Of a DNA stretch of 64,000 nt, positions 35,963-45,293 are shown one piece after another. Source of the DNA: Bacteriovoracaceae bacterium. GTDB lineage: Bacteria > Bdellovibrionota > Bacteriovoracia > Bacteriovoracales > Bacteriovoracaceae. The first letter of the stretch is position 1. The number at the start of each line of letters is the position of its first letter. Location: the NCBI GenBank assembly GCA_020630335.1, contig JAHDBN010000005.1, positions 1-64,000 on the forward strand, written 5' to 3'. Under the pieces are notes generated by a model. The model saw only the letters and a program-made list of their open reading frames with translations, had not been told where the DNA came from and searched no databases. The position numbers and the translations under genes are program-made.

Positions 35963-36565
35963 GTGAAGCAATTTCTATTAACAGCACTCTTTGTTTTTTG
36001 CTCTTTAGAAGCGCAAGCAAATATTGCTTGCCCCGATTCTTTTCAAAAAACAATGCATTTAGAATTGAGATTTGAAGTTGAAAAAGATGGAATTGATAGC
36101 TTTCATTATGATTTAACCTTCTTTACTTCTCTAGATCAGGAGGAGTACACAATATGCATTCATAAGAAGCATAAAAAAAATAATGAAGAAATAAAAGAAT
36201 CCATACTTGAGTTTTCATTTACTGAATTAGCAGAATTAAATAAAGAGATGAAAGTAATTATTTCATCACCGGTGAAAATAAGAGGCAAGTATCCAGGTTT
36301 AGTTTTTCTAGATCGAAAAAGCACAGATTCAAATAATTTCTTTGGTATAAGCTATCCTAAAGAGGTGAAGCTTTTTGGAAGCAAGTGGGGATGGATCCCG
36401 GTGATTATTGATAATCAAGAAGTTTTATCTTTCAAAACCCTTGATGGTGATGAGTATCATACTTTTTCAAAACTAGAGATTTTTAGCGAAAATATGCTTT
36501 ATAAGAGTAAAATGGGCTATAAGAGGGTTCCGTTAGGCATTAAGAATTATGTAGTGAAATTTTAG
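35963..36565 (+). CDS. secreted protein of unknown function
   Basis: The 200-aa product starts at GTG 35963, with TAGGAGA before it, and has a signal peptide (to about residue 20). The mature region contains two cysteines and looks all-beta. No family recognised. It is followed 63 nt later by a gluzincin gene on the same strand. Confidence 0.6.
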   Translation: MKQFLLTALFVFCSLEAQANIACPDSFQKTMHLELRFEVEKDGIDSFHYDLTFFTSLDQEEYTICIHKKHKKNNEEIKESILEFSFTELAELNKEMKVIISSPVKIRGKYPGLVFLDRKSTDSNNFFGISYPKEVKLFGSKWGWIPVIIDNQEVLSFKTLDGDEYHTFSKLEIFSENMLYKSKMGYKRVPLGIKNYVVKF

Positions 36566-36628
36566 ACATGTTTTGTAAAAAATACTGAAAAACAATTATC
36601 AAGAGATTTAGGACATAGAATATTAATT

Positions 36629-37969
36629 ATGCGATTTCTAATAATAGCACTTTTTTTCTCTTTAAGCGGGATTTCAAATCCTGACTTTGCTCCTAAAAGC
36701 TTTCAATTTCAAGAGGGAAAAAAAGCAGTTTTTATAGATATAATAAAAACTGAGAGTGAATGGAAGTTTACCAAGAAAAAAATAAAAATTAAAACGAGGG
36801 TTATATTTGAAGTCTCAGAAAGTGGATATCCACTATTTGACCTAGTTCCTGAAGATATACAGAAAGTTGTATTAAATAACGAAGAAGTATCCCAAGAGCT
36901 TATCTTGCTTCCAGGTGGACAAGATCCAATGAGAGTGCTGAGTGAAGAGGTTGATAATGGTGATGGACTATTTCATGAATTAGAAGTTCACCATGTTATT
37001 AAAATGGGGGAAGCTAACCCAGAATTTAAGGTTTCAAGAGATAAGGTTAATTTCTTTTTTAAATTTTGTGATGGAAAAGGGAAGAGGCAATTATTGGAGC
37101 GTTATATACCTAGTAATCTTCAGTTTGATCAATACCCTTTAACTCTAAATATTATTTTTGATAAAAGCTACAGCGCGCAACAAGTCATTGCTAATGGAGA
37201 GGTTATCAAAATCAATGATCATGATTATCTTATTAAGTACCCTGAGTTTTATAATTCAGCGGCTCCATTTTTTCATACACTTTCTAATAAAGAAAAACTT
37301 CACACTCTTAATTATAAAGGAGTAGAGGTTCAGTACTATTATTCTAAAATAAATAAAATTCTTGAGATTAAAAAAGAAAAATTTTTTCTTAATTCGATCA
37401 AAGAGATTATTGATGAATTGTTTTTTGATTATGGTAGTTTAAAACATGAGAAGCTTATTATTTATCTTGGGGAGAAGTTTTCAGGAATAGAACATTTTGG
37501 AGCAACTAGAACTTCTAGGTATTCTTTAGGCCATGAACTTTTTCATATGTATTTTGGTAGAGGAGTTATGCCAGCAGATGGGCGATCGGCTTGGATTGAT
37601 GAAGGCCTAGCGAGATGGAGAGATGGAGCTGATTGGAAAACCTGGATTAAAGATCTTTTTAGAACAAAACCTTATAAGAACTATGTAGAGCTTCCTAGTG
37701 ATTTTACGGGGCTAGGACAACAATCAGAGTATTTAAGAAGAACGTGGAACCCTGTAACTATGCTTGATCCTTATCATCAAGGAGCGTTGTTTTTTGGACA
37801 TGTTGATAGTTTGATGAATGGAACATTTAAAGATTTCTTAAGAGTTTTTCATAAGGATTTTTTTGGAAAACTTTATACTCAAGAGATATTCTTTTCAGAG
37901 TTGTATGAGTTTATTTGTGATGAAAAAAAGAATGAGGAAATTAGAAAATTAGTAAAAAGTTATTTTTAA
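36629..37969 (+). CDS. gluzincin (M1/M61-like) secreted metallopeptidase
   Basis: The 446-aa product has a signal peptide (about 1-17). The zinc site is GHELFHMYFG (HExxH) followed by WIDEGLARWRDG, with the third ligand Glu about 20 residues on, as in M1/M61-like gluzincins. The N-terminal half is beta-rich, as in M61 glycyl aminopeptidases. It should be a periplasmic or extracellular peptidase. It ends before a bidirectional hairpin. Confidence 0.7.
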   Translation: MRFLIIALFFSLSGISNPDFAPKSFQFQEGKKAVFIDIIKTESEWKFTKKKIKIKTRVIFEVSESGYPLFDLVPEDIQKVVLNNEEVSQELILLPGGQDPMRVLSEEVDNGDGLFHELEVHHVIKMGEANPEFKVSRDKVNFFFKFCDGKGKRQLLERYIPSNLQFDQYPLTLNIIFDKSYSAQQVIANGEVIKINDHDYLIKYPEFYNSAAPFFHTLSNKEKLHTLNYKGVEVQYYYSKINKILEIKKEKFFLNSIKEIIDELFFDYGSLKHEKLIIYLGEKFSGIEHFGATRTSRYSLGHELFHMYFGRGVMPADGRSAWIDEGLARWRDGADWKTWIKDLFRTKPYKNYVELPSDFTGLGQQSEYLRRTWNPVTMLDPYHQGALFFGHVDSLMNGTFKDFLRVFHKDFFGKLYTQEIFFSELYEFICDEKKNEEIRKLVKSYF

Positions 37970-37992
37970 AGGCCCCGATAAAATCAGGGCCT
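37970..37992. terminator. bidirectional hairpin between convergent genes
   Basis: AGGCCC (37970-37975) pairs with GGGCCT (37987-37992), with one C-A mismatch and then GAT/ATC inside, loop AAA. It lies between the stops of two convergent genes; only a weak T/A run follows on each side. Confidence 0.6.
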
Positions 37993-37999
37993 AGAAAAA

Positions 38000-39658
38000 T
38001 TACTGAATAGTTATAACGTAATACTCATAAACCTTTGTTGATTTAGCTGAGTCAGGAAATCTTTTCTGATCTCCTCTTTCGTATTTAAAATATTTCTTAG
38101 GGACTTTAATTATATAGTTTCCATCTTCGAGTTTCTTGTTAAAATTTAACGCTACATAATCATTTTTCTTATCATAAGTAGCTTTCACTTTTAATCTTGA
38201 GTAAGTTTGAGGTGCATCTATTGCAGGTTTTGTTATATAAACATAAGCCATGCTTTCTAGAACTGACTTATTAATTATATCAGTTAAAGAAAATTTCATT
38301 TGGAAATCACCTGATTTATTTTTCTTGATTTTTTTTGAAAATAAAGAAATTTCAAGAACTTTTGCCTTACTCTTTAACGAGTTTGGAACATTTATTCTAC
38401 CAGTTCCAAGTAGGCCCTTCATTTTAGGGTTTTTAGCACTTACATTATCAGCTCCCTTAAGAAGCTTTGCTAGAACCTCAGTATTAGTGAGTTCAGGGTT
38501 TTGAGACCAAATAAGTGCAGCAACACCAGCGGCAGCAGGAGAAGCCATACTTGTCCCACTCATATCACCATAGCCACCTCTTAATACTGTTGAATAAATT
38601 GGATGACCTGGAGCTGAAATATCAATTCCTTCTCCGTAGTTTGAAAAATACGCTTTAGTATCAACTTTATTTTTTTCAAAATCAGAATCAAGAGCAGCAA
38701 CTAATACAACTTCTTCGATCTCAGCTCTTGGAGGATCTTTTTTTCCACCATTTCCAGCAGAGTTAAATACTAGCATTCCTTCTTTTTTAAGAAGTTTTAC
38801 GACGTCTCTATAAATCTTATCATTAACAAACCCATCAATATTATAAGATGTGTTAATGATTTGAGCCCCATTGTTAAGTGCATACAGATAAGATTCAGCG
38901 ATCATTTCTGAGGTCCATCTTTTTGAACCACCATACCATCTAATAGGCATAATCTTTACACCAGGAGCAATCCCAGCACCACCTATACCATTATTTATAG
39001 TTGCACCAATAATACCAGCAACGTGAGTACCATGAGATCCACCATCTGGATTATTATCTCCATCACTAAAGTCCCATCCATTTACATCGTCAATAAATCC
39101 ATTCTCATCATCATCTTTTCCGTTATTTGGGATTTCTTTTTTATTAAACCAAATAGCATCTTTTAAATCTTTATGCTTGAGACTTACTCCATCATCAGTA
39201 ACAGCTACGATGATTTCTGCTTTTCCAAAAGATTTATTTTTCCATGCATTAAATGTTTGAATAATTTCATGATGATCCTGTTTTTCTAATTCTGGATCAT
39301 CTTGTTCTATGGCCAAAGAAGAAGATGTAATTGCTTCTCTAGGATCTCCAATATAATGATAGTTTGGCCCAATAATCATCCCAGGGTCACTATCAGCGAA
39401 ATTTTTAAAGTTTTGGTACTCTTGATTTGAAACACCTTTAACTTTAATCATTGAATACTTATTTTTACCCTTGAAAAAAGTCTTAACTCTAGATCTTGAT
39501 CTAGCTTTAAATCCTTTTCGGATATTTTTAATACAATTAGATTTACAGATAACTAATAATTCACCAGGAATAAGTTTTTGCTGAAGTTTCCTTCCTTGAA
39601 AAGTTTGAGCATGCCCAAGTGACATGATAAAAAATAAGAATGCTATGATTTGGTTCAT
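38000..39658 (-). CDS. S8 subtilisin-like serine peptidase, secreted
   Basis: The 552-aa product has a signal peptide (about 1-18), a short propeptide-like domain (to about 110), and the S8 triad: Asp in VAVTDDGVSLKHKDL, His in GSHGTHVAGIIG, Ser in GTSMASPAAAG. The SAGNGG oxyanion region is present (FNSAGNGG). An 80-120-residue C-terminal beta domain follows. It should degrade proteins outside the cytoplasm, in keeping with a predatory or scavenging lifestyle. Confidence 0.92.
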   Translation of the reverse strand: MNQIIAFLFFIMSLGHAQTFQGRKLQQKLIPGELLVICKSNCIKNIRKGFKARSRSRVKTFFKGKNKYSMIKVKGVSNQEYQNFKNFADSDPGMIIGPNYHYIGDPREAITSSSLAIEQDDPELEKQDHHEIIQTFNAWKNKSFGKAEIIVAVTDDGVSLKHKDLKDAIWFNKKEIPNNGKDDDENGFIDDVNGWDFSDGDNNPDGGSHGTHVAGIIGATINNGIGGAGIAPGVKIMPIRWYGGSKRWTSEMIAESYLYALNNGAQIINTSYNIDGFVNDKIYRDVVKLLKKEGMLVFNSAGNGGKKDPPRAEIEEVVLVAALDSDFEKNKVDTKAYFSNYGEGIDISAPGHPIYSTVLRGGYGDMSGTSMASPAAAGVAALIWSQNPELTNTEVLAKLLKGADNVSAKNPKMKGLLGTGRINVPNSLKSKAKVLEISLFSKKIKKNKSGDFQMKFSLTDIINKSVLESMAYVYITKPAIDAPQTYSRLKVKATYDKKNDYVALNFNKKLEDGNYIIKVPKKYFKYERGDQKRFPDSAKSTKVYEYYVITIQ

Positions 39659-39709
39659 CTATCCTCCGTGAGATTGGTGCCAATTAAGTATCTACTATTA
39701 GAGGGGAAG

Positions 39710-40651
39710 ATGACTAAGAAAGTCAAGAATAAGTGTGCAATTATTGGTGATGGGATAGCTGCAAACATTTTATGTTTTTATTTGAAAAAAATCTGTCCAG
39801 AACTAACTCTTAGTCAATTTTTTGAAGATTCTTTCTATCCGAACAGTTCTATTCGAAGTACGGCCATTGTTGCTAGTAGGAACGCTCAGGCAATGAGTAC
39901 ATTGGGAGATTATTTAGTTAGAAGCTTTGAAGAAGTTAAAAATTTTCTGATTTTCAACGAATCTTTGTTTAGAGATTCTATAGAATGGGTATTGCATCGT
40001 GAAATTGGCAATGGTGATAACTTTTTTAAACGCTTTCCTGAAACTAAAGAATCTAAATTGGGATTTGAATATCAAGAACAAGCAATAATGTTTTATCCTG
40101 AGAGATTTCTAGAATCATTACAGACAAGTCATCAAGCAACAAGAGTCGTGAAGTTAATTAAAAGTTATGATGATTTAAGTGAATTTGATTATATTTTTGA
40201 TTGCACGTCTCATTATAAAAAGTTTTTAAACAAAGAAGAGACTTATAAAACGGTAAGTGGTTCATACTTTTTATCTGAAGCTGATTTTGATAAGTCTTTT
40301 TCGATTAGTTATTTTCATAACAACATTATTTATCGAAAGAAAACAAAGGAGCTTATTATTGGTAGTACGTCAGGAGAATCAGAATTTTATGTGGATGATT
40401 TTATTTCTTTAAAGAAAATTTACAATAGATGCAAGGAGGTCTTGGAACTTCCTCGAATGGAATCTTTTCGATTGATTTCAGCAAAAAGACAAAAATACTC
40501 TAAAAGGTTGCCACACTGGGGGAGAGTAAGTGATGGCCTGTTCACAAATGGTGGGTACTATAAAAATGGGTATCAGTTTGCTTTTTTAGCAGCAAAGGAA
40601 CTCTCAGATGAGTTAAGACTCATCTTGGATAAGGATAGAATTGAAAGCTAA
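39710..40651 (+). CDS. DAO-like FAD oxidoreductase
   Basis: From ATG 39710, preceded by GAGGGG, the 313-aa product has a dinucleotide loop CAIIGDGIAANILCFYLKK and a C-terminal GGYYKNGYQFAFLAAKEL block like the GHG...A..A end of DAO-family flavoenzymes (compare ThiO and MnmC). Substrate unknown. Its last 11 nt overlap the next gene. I reject the longer in-frame start that would reach 39650. Confidence 0.6.
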   Translation: MTKKVKNKCAIIGDGIAANILCFYLKKICPELTLSQFFEDSFYPNSSIRSTAIVASRNAQAMSTLGDYLVRSFEEVKNFLIFNESLFRDSIEWVLHREIGNGDNFFKRFPETKESKLGFEYQEQAIMFYPERFLESLQTSHQATRVVKLIKSYDDLSEFDYIFDCTSHYKKFLNKEETYKTVSGSYFLSEADFDKSFSISYFHNNIIYRKKTKELIIGSTSGESEFYVDDFISLKKIYNRCKEVLELPRMESFRLISAKRQKYSKRLPHWGRVSDGLFTNGGYYKNGYQFAFLAAKELSDELRLILDKDRIES

Positions 40652-41555
40652 TCAAAGAGAAGCTTATTTAAATGTTTATAAAGGAAGTCTATTAGAGTTT
40701 TTAGTGGCAGGAGAGTTTGCGAGAAGATTTGGTATTTATTCTGATTTTATTAGAAGTCTAAGTAGTGATTTATTGAATCAGCTAAAGGCTTATGAGTTAG
40801 CAATTAGAAATAGTGATAAGAAACTTTTGGATGCCTTAGGGAAATTTTCAAAAAGTATTGCTGATCATATTCTTTTAGAATTACAGCTAGGAAAACTTAA
40901 TAAAGTCATTTTAACAGCTCATGAAAAAAATCACTCTGAAGCAGACTTTTTATTAGTGACTGAAACAAAAACTCTGCCTATTTCGCTGAAACTTTGTAAG
41001 AAGTCTTCTTTCGTGAATACAAAAAGTGCTGGAGCAAGATCTTTTTTTTCAAATTACTTTAAAAATGAAGAATCACAATCAAGGTTTAATCAATTAATAG
41101 ATCTAGAATTTGAAAAGTTTGCGAGAAAAATGCATGAAGAATATGATTTGAAATATAATCAAGGTTTTAAAAATTGGCCTTTAGATTTAGAAGAATTGCC
41201 AGGTCAATTGGTAGGGAGATCAAGAGAAATTTATTTGTCTTATCTACATAAGATTGGCACGCATCTTTATAACGAGTTCTCATTGTTAAAAACTGATTAT
41301 GACTCATTGATAGGCTTTGGAAGTGAGGATATTCTACAAGTGATTTGTCTTCATAAAGGTACAGAGACTTATGAGTTTGAAGATCTTTATATTCACAAGC
41401 GAGAAAAACAAAAATGGGTTTTAGAAGATTTAAATACTCACTCCGCGAGCTTTCACTTACATTCTAAAAAACGAACACTTCAAATACGTTGTAAACCAAT
41501 GAATAAATTTACGGTGCCGAGCTTTAAGATTAATTGTGCTGTTAAATATTTTTAA
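40641..41555 (+). CDS. putative PD-(D/E)xK nuclease-like protein
   Basis: The 304-aa product starts at TTG 40641 with AAGGAT in front. It has a helix with Glu19 (LLEFLVAGEFA), then SEADFLLVTE (Asp102) and PISLKLCK (S-x-K at 115-117), a spacing that fits PD-(D/E)xK folds, and VNTKSAGARSFFSNYF, like the loop of some type II restriction-type enzymes. This is a motif-level suggestion only; no methyltransferase is nearby. It is coupled to the DAO-like gene by overlap and converges with the small membrane protein gene. Confidence 0.45.
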   Translation: MKANQREAYLNVYKGSLLEFLVAGEFARRFGIYSDFIRSLSSDLLNQLKAYELAIRNSDKKLLDALGKFSKSIADHILLELQLGKLNKVILTAHEKNHSEADFLLVTETKTLPISLKLCKKSSFVNTKSAGARSFFSNYFKNEESQSRFNQLIDLEFEKFARKMHEEYDLKYNQGFKNWPLDLEELPGQLVGRSREIYLSYLHKIGTHLYNEFSLLKTDYDSLIGFGSEDILQVICLHKGTETYEFEDLYIHKREKQKWVLEDLNTHSASFHLHSKKRTLQIRCKPMNKFTVPSFKINCAVKYF

Positions 41556-41998
41556 GCGGCTTGAGAATAAGAATTTTGTTGAGCGTGAATAATTCTGGCA
41601 ACTTTTTCAGCTTCATCAACAAAATAAAAATTCATTTTACTACCATCAAAAAAGTTTAAAAGAATATTAGCAAAGGGTGCATTCTGCTCAGAAACAATAA
41701 CCTCTTTTATATCAGTTACTTTAATAATTTTATTGATGAACAAGAGTTTGAAATTAACAGTGATATAGTTTTCATAGATATGAACCTTGTGTTGAAGGTC
41801 GTATTGTAAAAAAAGGCTAAGAAGCAAAAGGATCGCAGAGCCTAGAAAAAAGCACATGTTTCCAATAGAAGGGTCATTAGGGAAAATACTTTTAAATAAA
41901 AAACATTGCATGACGAAAATACCAAAGATGAAAGGAATAACTTTAAAAAAGTGATCCAGATGTCTTTGTCTCGTAATCACATGTATTGGTTTCGTCAT
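41552..41998 (-). CDS. small two-TM membrane protein, PH-like C-terminal part
   Basis: The 148-aa product has two transmembrane helices (about 21-41 and 50-66) and a soluble C-terminal domain with a strand pattern like the bacterial PH (YdbT-like) fold (KVHIYENYITVNF). Function unknown. The stop overlaps the end of the nuclease-like gene on the other strand by 4 nt. Confidence 0.6.
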   Translation of the reverse strand: MTKPIHVITRQRHLDHFFKVIPFIFGIFVMQCFLFKSIFPNDPSIGNMCFFLGSAILLLLSLFLQYDLQHKVHIYENYITVNFKLLFINKIIKVTDIKEVIVSEQNAPFANILLNFFDGSKMNFYFVDEAEKVARIIHAQQNSYSQAA

Positions 41999-42125
41999 AT
42001 AAAGCTTGTCGGAATATGAATTAAAACCTTGAGAGCATGAGCACTTATCTCGACTAAAAGAGTTTTAAGTAGAAATAGAAGTAAAGCATCTGGTCGGTTT
42101 CAAGATAATTTGATAGATTTTACCA

Positions 42126-42145
42126 TATAATTTTATTAAGGAGTT
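42126..42145 (+). promoter_or_regulatory. -10 box and ribosome site of aconitase gene
   Basis: TATAAT at 42126-42131 is a perfect -10. No good -35 is found 16-18 bp upstream. AAGGAG (42138-42143) is the ribosome site for GTG 42150, the start I support because it gives the normal aconitase N-terminus (PITSKNSF). Confidence 0.5.
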
Positions 42146-42149
42146 ACAC

Positions 42150-44837
42150 GTGCCAATCACATCAAAGAATAGCTTTAATGTTAAAAGTTCTTTTTCGGTA
42201 GATGGAAAAGACTATTCATTTTTTAGTTTAAAAAAACTTGCTGAAAAAGATGGTTTCAAAGATATTTCATCTCTACCTTTTACTCTAAAAGTGTTACTAG
42301 AAAATCTTTTAAGAAATGAAGATGGAGAAACATCAACAGCTAGTGATGTTACAGCTATGGCAAATTGGTTAGATAATAGAAAATCAAATACTGAGATTTC
42401 TTATTATCCTGCCAGAGTTTTGATGCAAGATTTCACAGGTGTCCCTGCAGTTGTTGATTTGGCAGCAATGAGAGATGCGATGAAAAACCTTGGTGGTGAT
42501 CCTCAAAAGATTAACCCACAAGTTCCAGTGGACTTAGTTATTGATCATTCTGTTGCCGTAGATGCTTTTGGAGATGCCAATTCATTTGATGCGAATGTAA
42601 AGCTTGAATTTGAAAGAAATAATGAAAGATATGAATTTTTAAAGTGGGGACAAAATTCTTTTGAAAACTTTAATGTTGTTCCTCCAGGTACGGGTATTTG
42701 TCACCAAGTAAATCTTGAAAATTTAGGGAAAGTTGTTTTCTCTAGAAAAGATGGTGATGAAACACTTGCTTATTGCGATACACTTGTTGGTACTGATTCT
42801 CATACAACGATGATTAACGGCCTTGCAATTCTTGGTTGGGGAGTTGGAGGTATTGAAGCGGAAGCGGCAATGTTAGGCCAAGCTGTTACTATGCTTATTC
42901 CTGAAGTTATCGGCTTTAAGGTTACTGGTAAGCTTCCAGAAGGAGCAACGGCAACTGATTTAGTTTTAAAAGTTGTTGAAATGCTAAGAGCAAAAGGTGT
43001 TGTAGGAAAATTTGTAGAGTTCTTTGGTGATGGGCTTGATAACTTAAGTCTTGCCGATAGAGCAACACTTGCTAACATGGCACCAGAGTATGGAGCTACG
43101 TGTGGATTTTTCCCAGTAGATGATGAAACTCTTAACTACCTTAGATTTTCAGGTAGATCAGAAGAGCAAGTAAAATTAGTAGAAGCTTATTGTAAAGAAC
43201 AAGGATTATGGAGAGATGACGCTGGCAAGGCTCCATCTTTTACAGATACACTTGAGTTAGATATTTCTACAGTTATCCCTGCTATTTCAGGGCCTAAAAG
43301 ACCTCAAGATAGAATCGATTTAGATAAAGCTGCTTCAGCTTTTAATAATGAGTTAGTGAAAAACTTTAAAGTTGATGACTCTGATAAGAGCATGGAAGTT
43401 GCTGATGAAAACTTTGAGATTAATCAAGGAGATGTAACTATTGCTGCGATTACTTCTTGTACAAATACTTCTAATCCATCAGTCATGCTAGCAGCAGGTC
43501 TTGTGGCCAAGAAAGCTCACGAGCTCGGATTAAAAGTAAAGCCATGGGTGAAGACTTCACTTGCACCTGGCTCTCAAGTTGTTTCAGACTATCTAGAAAG
43601 TTCTGGGCTTCAGACTTACTTAGATAATCTTGGGTTTAACTTAGTTGGCTATGGATGTACGACTTGTATTGGGAATTCAGGCCCTTTACAAGAAAATATT
43701 TCTAAATCTATTAATGAGGGAGACTTGGTTGTAACTTCAGTCTTATCTGGAAATAGAAACTTTGAAGGAAGAATTAGTCAGGATATTAAAGCTAACTATC
43801 TTGCTTCTCCTCCTTTAGTAGTTGCTTATGCAATTGCTGGTTCTATGAAAATTAATATCACCGAAGACCCAATTGACTCAGATGCAAACGGTAAGCCTGT
43901 TTATTTAAAAGATATTTGGCCAACTAATGAAGAAGTTTCAAATGTTTTAAGAGAATCGATTTCTACAGAAATGTTTGTGAATAGATATAAAGATGTTTTT
44001 AAGGGAACTGAAGATTGGCAAGCCATTCCAGTTGATAAGGGAGAGCTTTTTCAATGGAATAATCAAAGTACTTATATTCAAAACCCTCCATTCTTTGCAG
44101 GTATGACAAAAGATGTAGAAGGTGTTTCTGATATTGAAGGTGCTAAAATCTTAGCACTGCTTGCTGATAGTACAACGACTGATCATATTTCTCCAGCGGG
44201 TGCAATTAAGTTTGATTCACCAGCAGGGAAGTATTTGCAAAATAATAAAATTGAAATCAAAAATTTTAATTCTTATGGGTCAAGGCGTGGAAATCATGAA
44301 GTTATGATGCGAGGAACCTTTGCTAATATTAGAATTAAAAATGAAATGCTTGATGGTGTAGAAGGTGGTTTTACTAAATACATTCCAAACGGTGAGCAGA
44401 TGGCCATCTATGATGCGGCAATGAAGTATATTGATGATGGAACACCATTAGTTGTTATTGCTGGGAAAGAATATGGGACAGGGTCATCAAGAGATTGGGC
44501 CGCAAAAGGAACAAGACTTTTGGGTGTGAGTGCTGTCGTTGCTGAGAGTTTTGAGAGAATTCATAGATCAAATTTAATTGGAATGGGAGTTTTACCATTG
44601 CAATTTCCTGAAGGAGTGAGTAGAGCAAGTCTAGAATTAGATGGAAGTGAGACTATAAATATTTCTGGAATTAAAGGAAATACGACTCCTAAGTCTAAAA
44701 TTAAGATGGAGATTATTAAGTCTGATGGAGAACGTATTAGTATTGATCTTGTTAGTAGAATTGATACAAGTAATGAGATGCAATACTTTCTTAACGGTGG
44801 GATTCTTCATTATGTTTTAAGGAATTTAAATAATTAA
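42150..44837 (+). CDS. acnA: aconitate hydratase A
   Basis: The 895-aa product is a full-length AcnA/IRP-type aconitase: DLVIDHSV, VVPPGTGICHQVNLE, GTDSHTTMINGL, three Fe-S cysteines in TSCTNTSNP and GCTTCIGNSG, and the C-terminal swivel domain ending with FNSYGSRRGNHEVM and KEYGTGSSRDWA. It interconverts citrate and isocitrate and joins with icd at 34497. It is the first gene in a four-gene transcript with three small proteins downstream. Confidence 0.97.
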   Translation: MPITSKNSFNVKSSFSVDGKDYSFFSLKKLAEKDGFKDISSLPFTLKVLLENLLRNEDGETSTASDVTAMANWLDNRKSNTEISYYPARVLMQDFTGVPAVVDLAAMRDAMKNLGGDPQKINPQVPVDLVIDHSVAVDAFGDANSFDANVKLEFERNNERYEFLKWGQNSFENFNVVPPGTGICHQVNLENLGKVVFSRKDGDETLAYCDTLVGTDSHTTMINGLAILGWGVGGIEAEAAMLGQAVTMLIPEVIGFKVTGKLPEGATATDLVLKVVEMLRAKGVVGKFVEFFGDGLDNLSLADRATLANMAPEYGATCGFFPVDDETLNYLRFSGRSEEQVKLVEAYCKEQGLWRDDAGKAPSFTDTLELDISTVIPAISGPKRPQDRIDLDKAASAFNNELVKNFKVDDSDKSMEVADENFEINQGDVTIAAITSCTNTSNPSVMLAAGLVAKKAHELGLKVKPWVKTSLAPGSQVVSDYLESSGLQTYLDNLGFNLVGYGCTTCIGNSGPLQENISKSINEGDLVVTSVLSGNRNFEGRISQDIKANYLASPPLVVAYAIAGSMKINITEDPIDSDANGKPVYLKDIWPTNEEVSNVLRESISTEMFVNRYKDVFKGTEDWQAIPVDKGELFQWNNQSTYIQNPPFFAGMTKDVEGVSDIEGAKILALLADSTTTDHISPAGAIKFDSPAGKYLQNNKIEIKNFNSYGSRRGNHEVMMRGTFANIRIKNEMLDGVEGGFTKYIPNGEQMAIYDAAMKYIDDGTPLVVIAGKEYGTGSSRDWAAKGTRLLGVSAVVAESFERIHRSNLIGMGVLPLQFPEGVSRASLELDGSETINISGIKGNTTPKSKIKMEIIKSDGERISIDLVSRIDTSNEMQYFLNGGILHYVLRNLNN

Positions 44838-44838
44838 T

Positions 44839-45045
44839 ATGAATGATGAATTAAAACAGGCGATTAAGTATTTAAAAAAAGCTGTAAAACACTCAACATC
44901 CTTAGATGAGTTTAGGCATTTAGATCCTTCTTTAATTGGAGCAGAGGAAAGAGAGTTCTTCGAGCAACAAATGATGATTGTACAAAGAGCGATTAGAAAT
45001 GGAGAGCTAAGTAAAGAAGAGTTCTCTCAATATGTTGGTTTTTAA
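44839..45045 (+). CDS. small helical protein downstream of aconitase
   Basis: The 68-aa product starts 1 nt after the aconitase stop and is all-helical and charged, with no known motif. It overlaps the next gene by 1 nt, and the run of overlaps shows a single translationally coupled transcript. Function unknown. Confidence 0.7.
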   Translation: MNDELKQAIKYLKKAVKHSTSLDEFRHLDPSLIGAEEREFFEQQMMIVQRAIRNGELSKEEFSQYVGF

Positions 45046-45293
45046 TGATTATTAAAATCTTTGGTTCTAAAAATGAAGGCAAGACAACAATTGCTCAATA
45101 TTTAGAGAAGGTTTTAAGCGAACAAGGCATACAAGTCATTAACGAGGACAAAGATGTACGTGAGTTAAGTCTTGAGCAAAGATTATCTATTCTCGGAAAT
45201 TCTGATGATCCTATGAAATGTACTATCAAAACAATTCCTTTGAAATTGGAGACGAGGCCAAAGTACGCAAGTGACTTTGATAATCAAAAATGA
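45045..45293 (+). CDS. 82-aa mini P-loop protein
   Basis: The product opens MIIKIFGSKNEGKTTIAQYLEKVL; GSKNEGKTT fits Walker A (GxxxxGKT/S) after a strand, as in nucleotide kinases and MobB-like proteins. No Walker B or further kinase domain follows, as the protein ends at 82 residues. It could be a truncated kinase or an NTP-binding accessory. It is coupled to the J-domain gene by a 4-nt overlap (ATGA). Confidence 0.7.
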   Translation: MIIKIFGSKNEGKTTIAQYLEKVLSEQGIQVINEDKDVRELSLEQRLSILGNSDDPMKCTIKTIPLKLETRPKYASDFDNQK

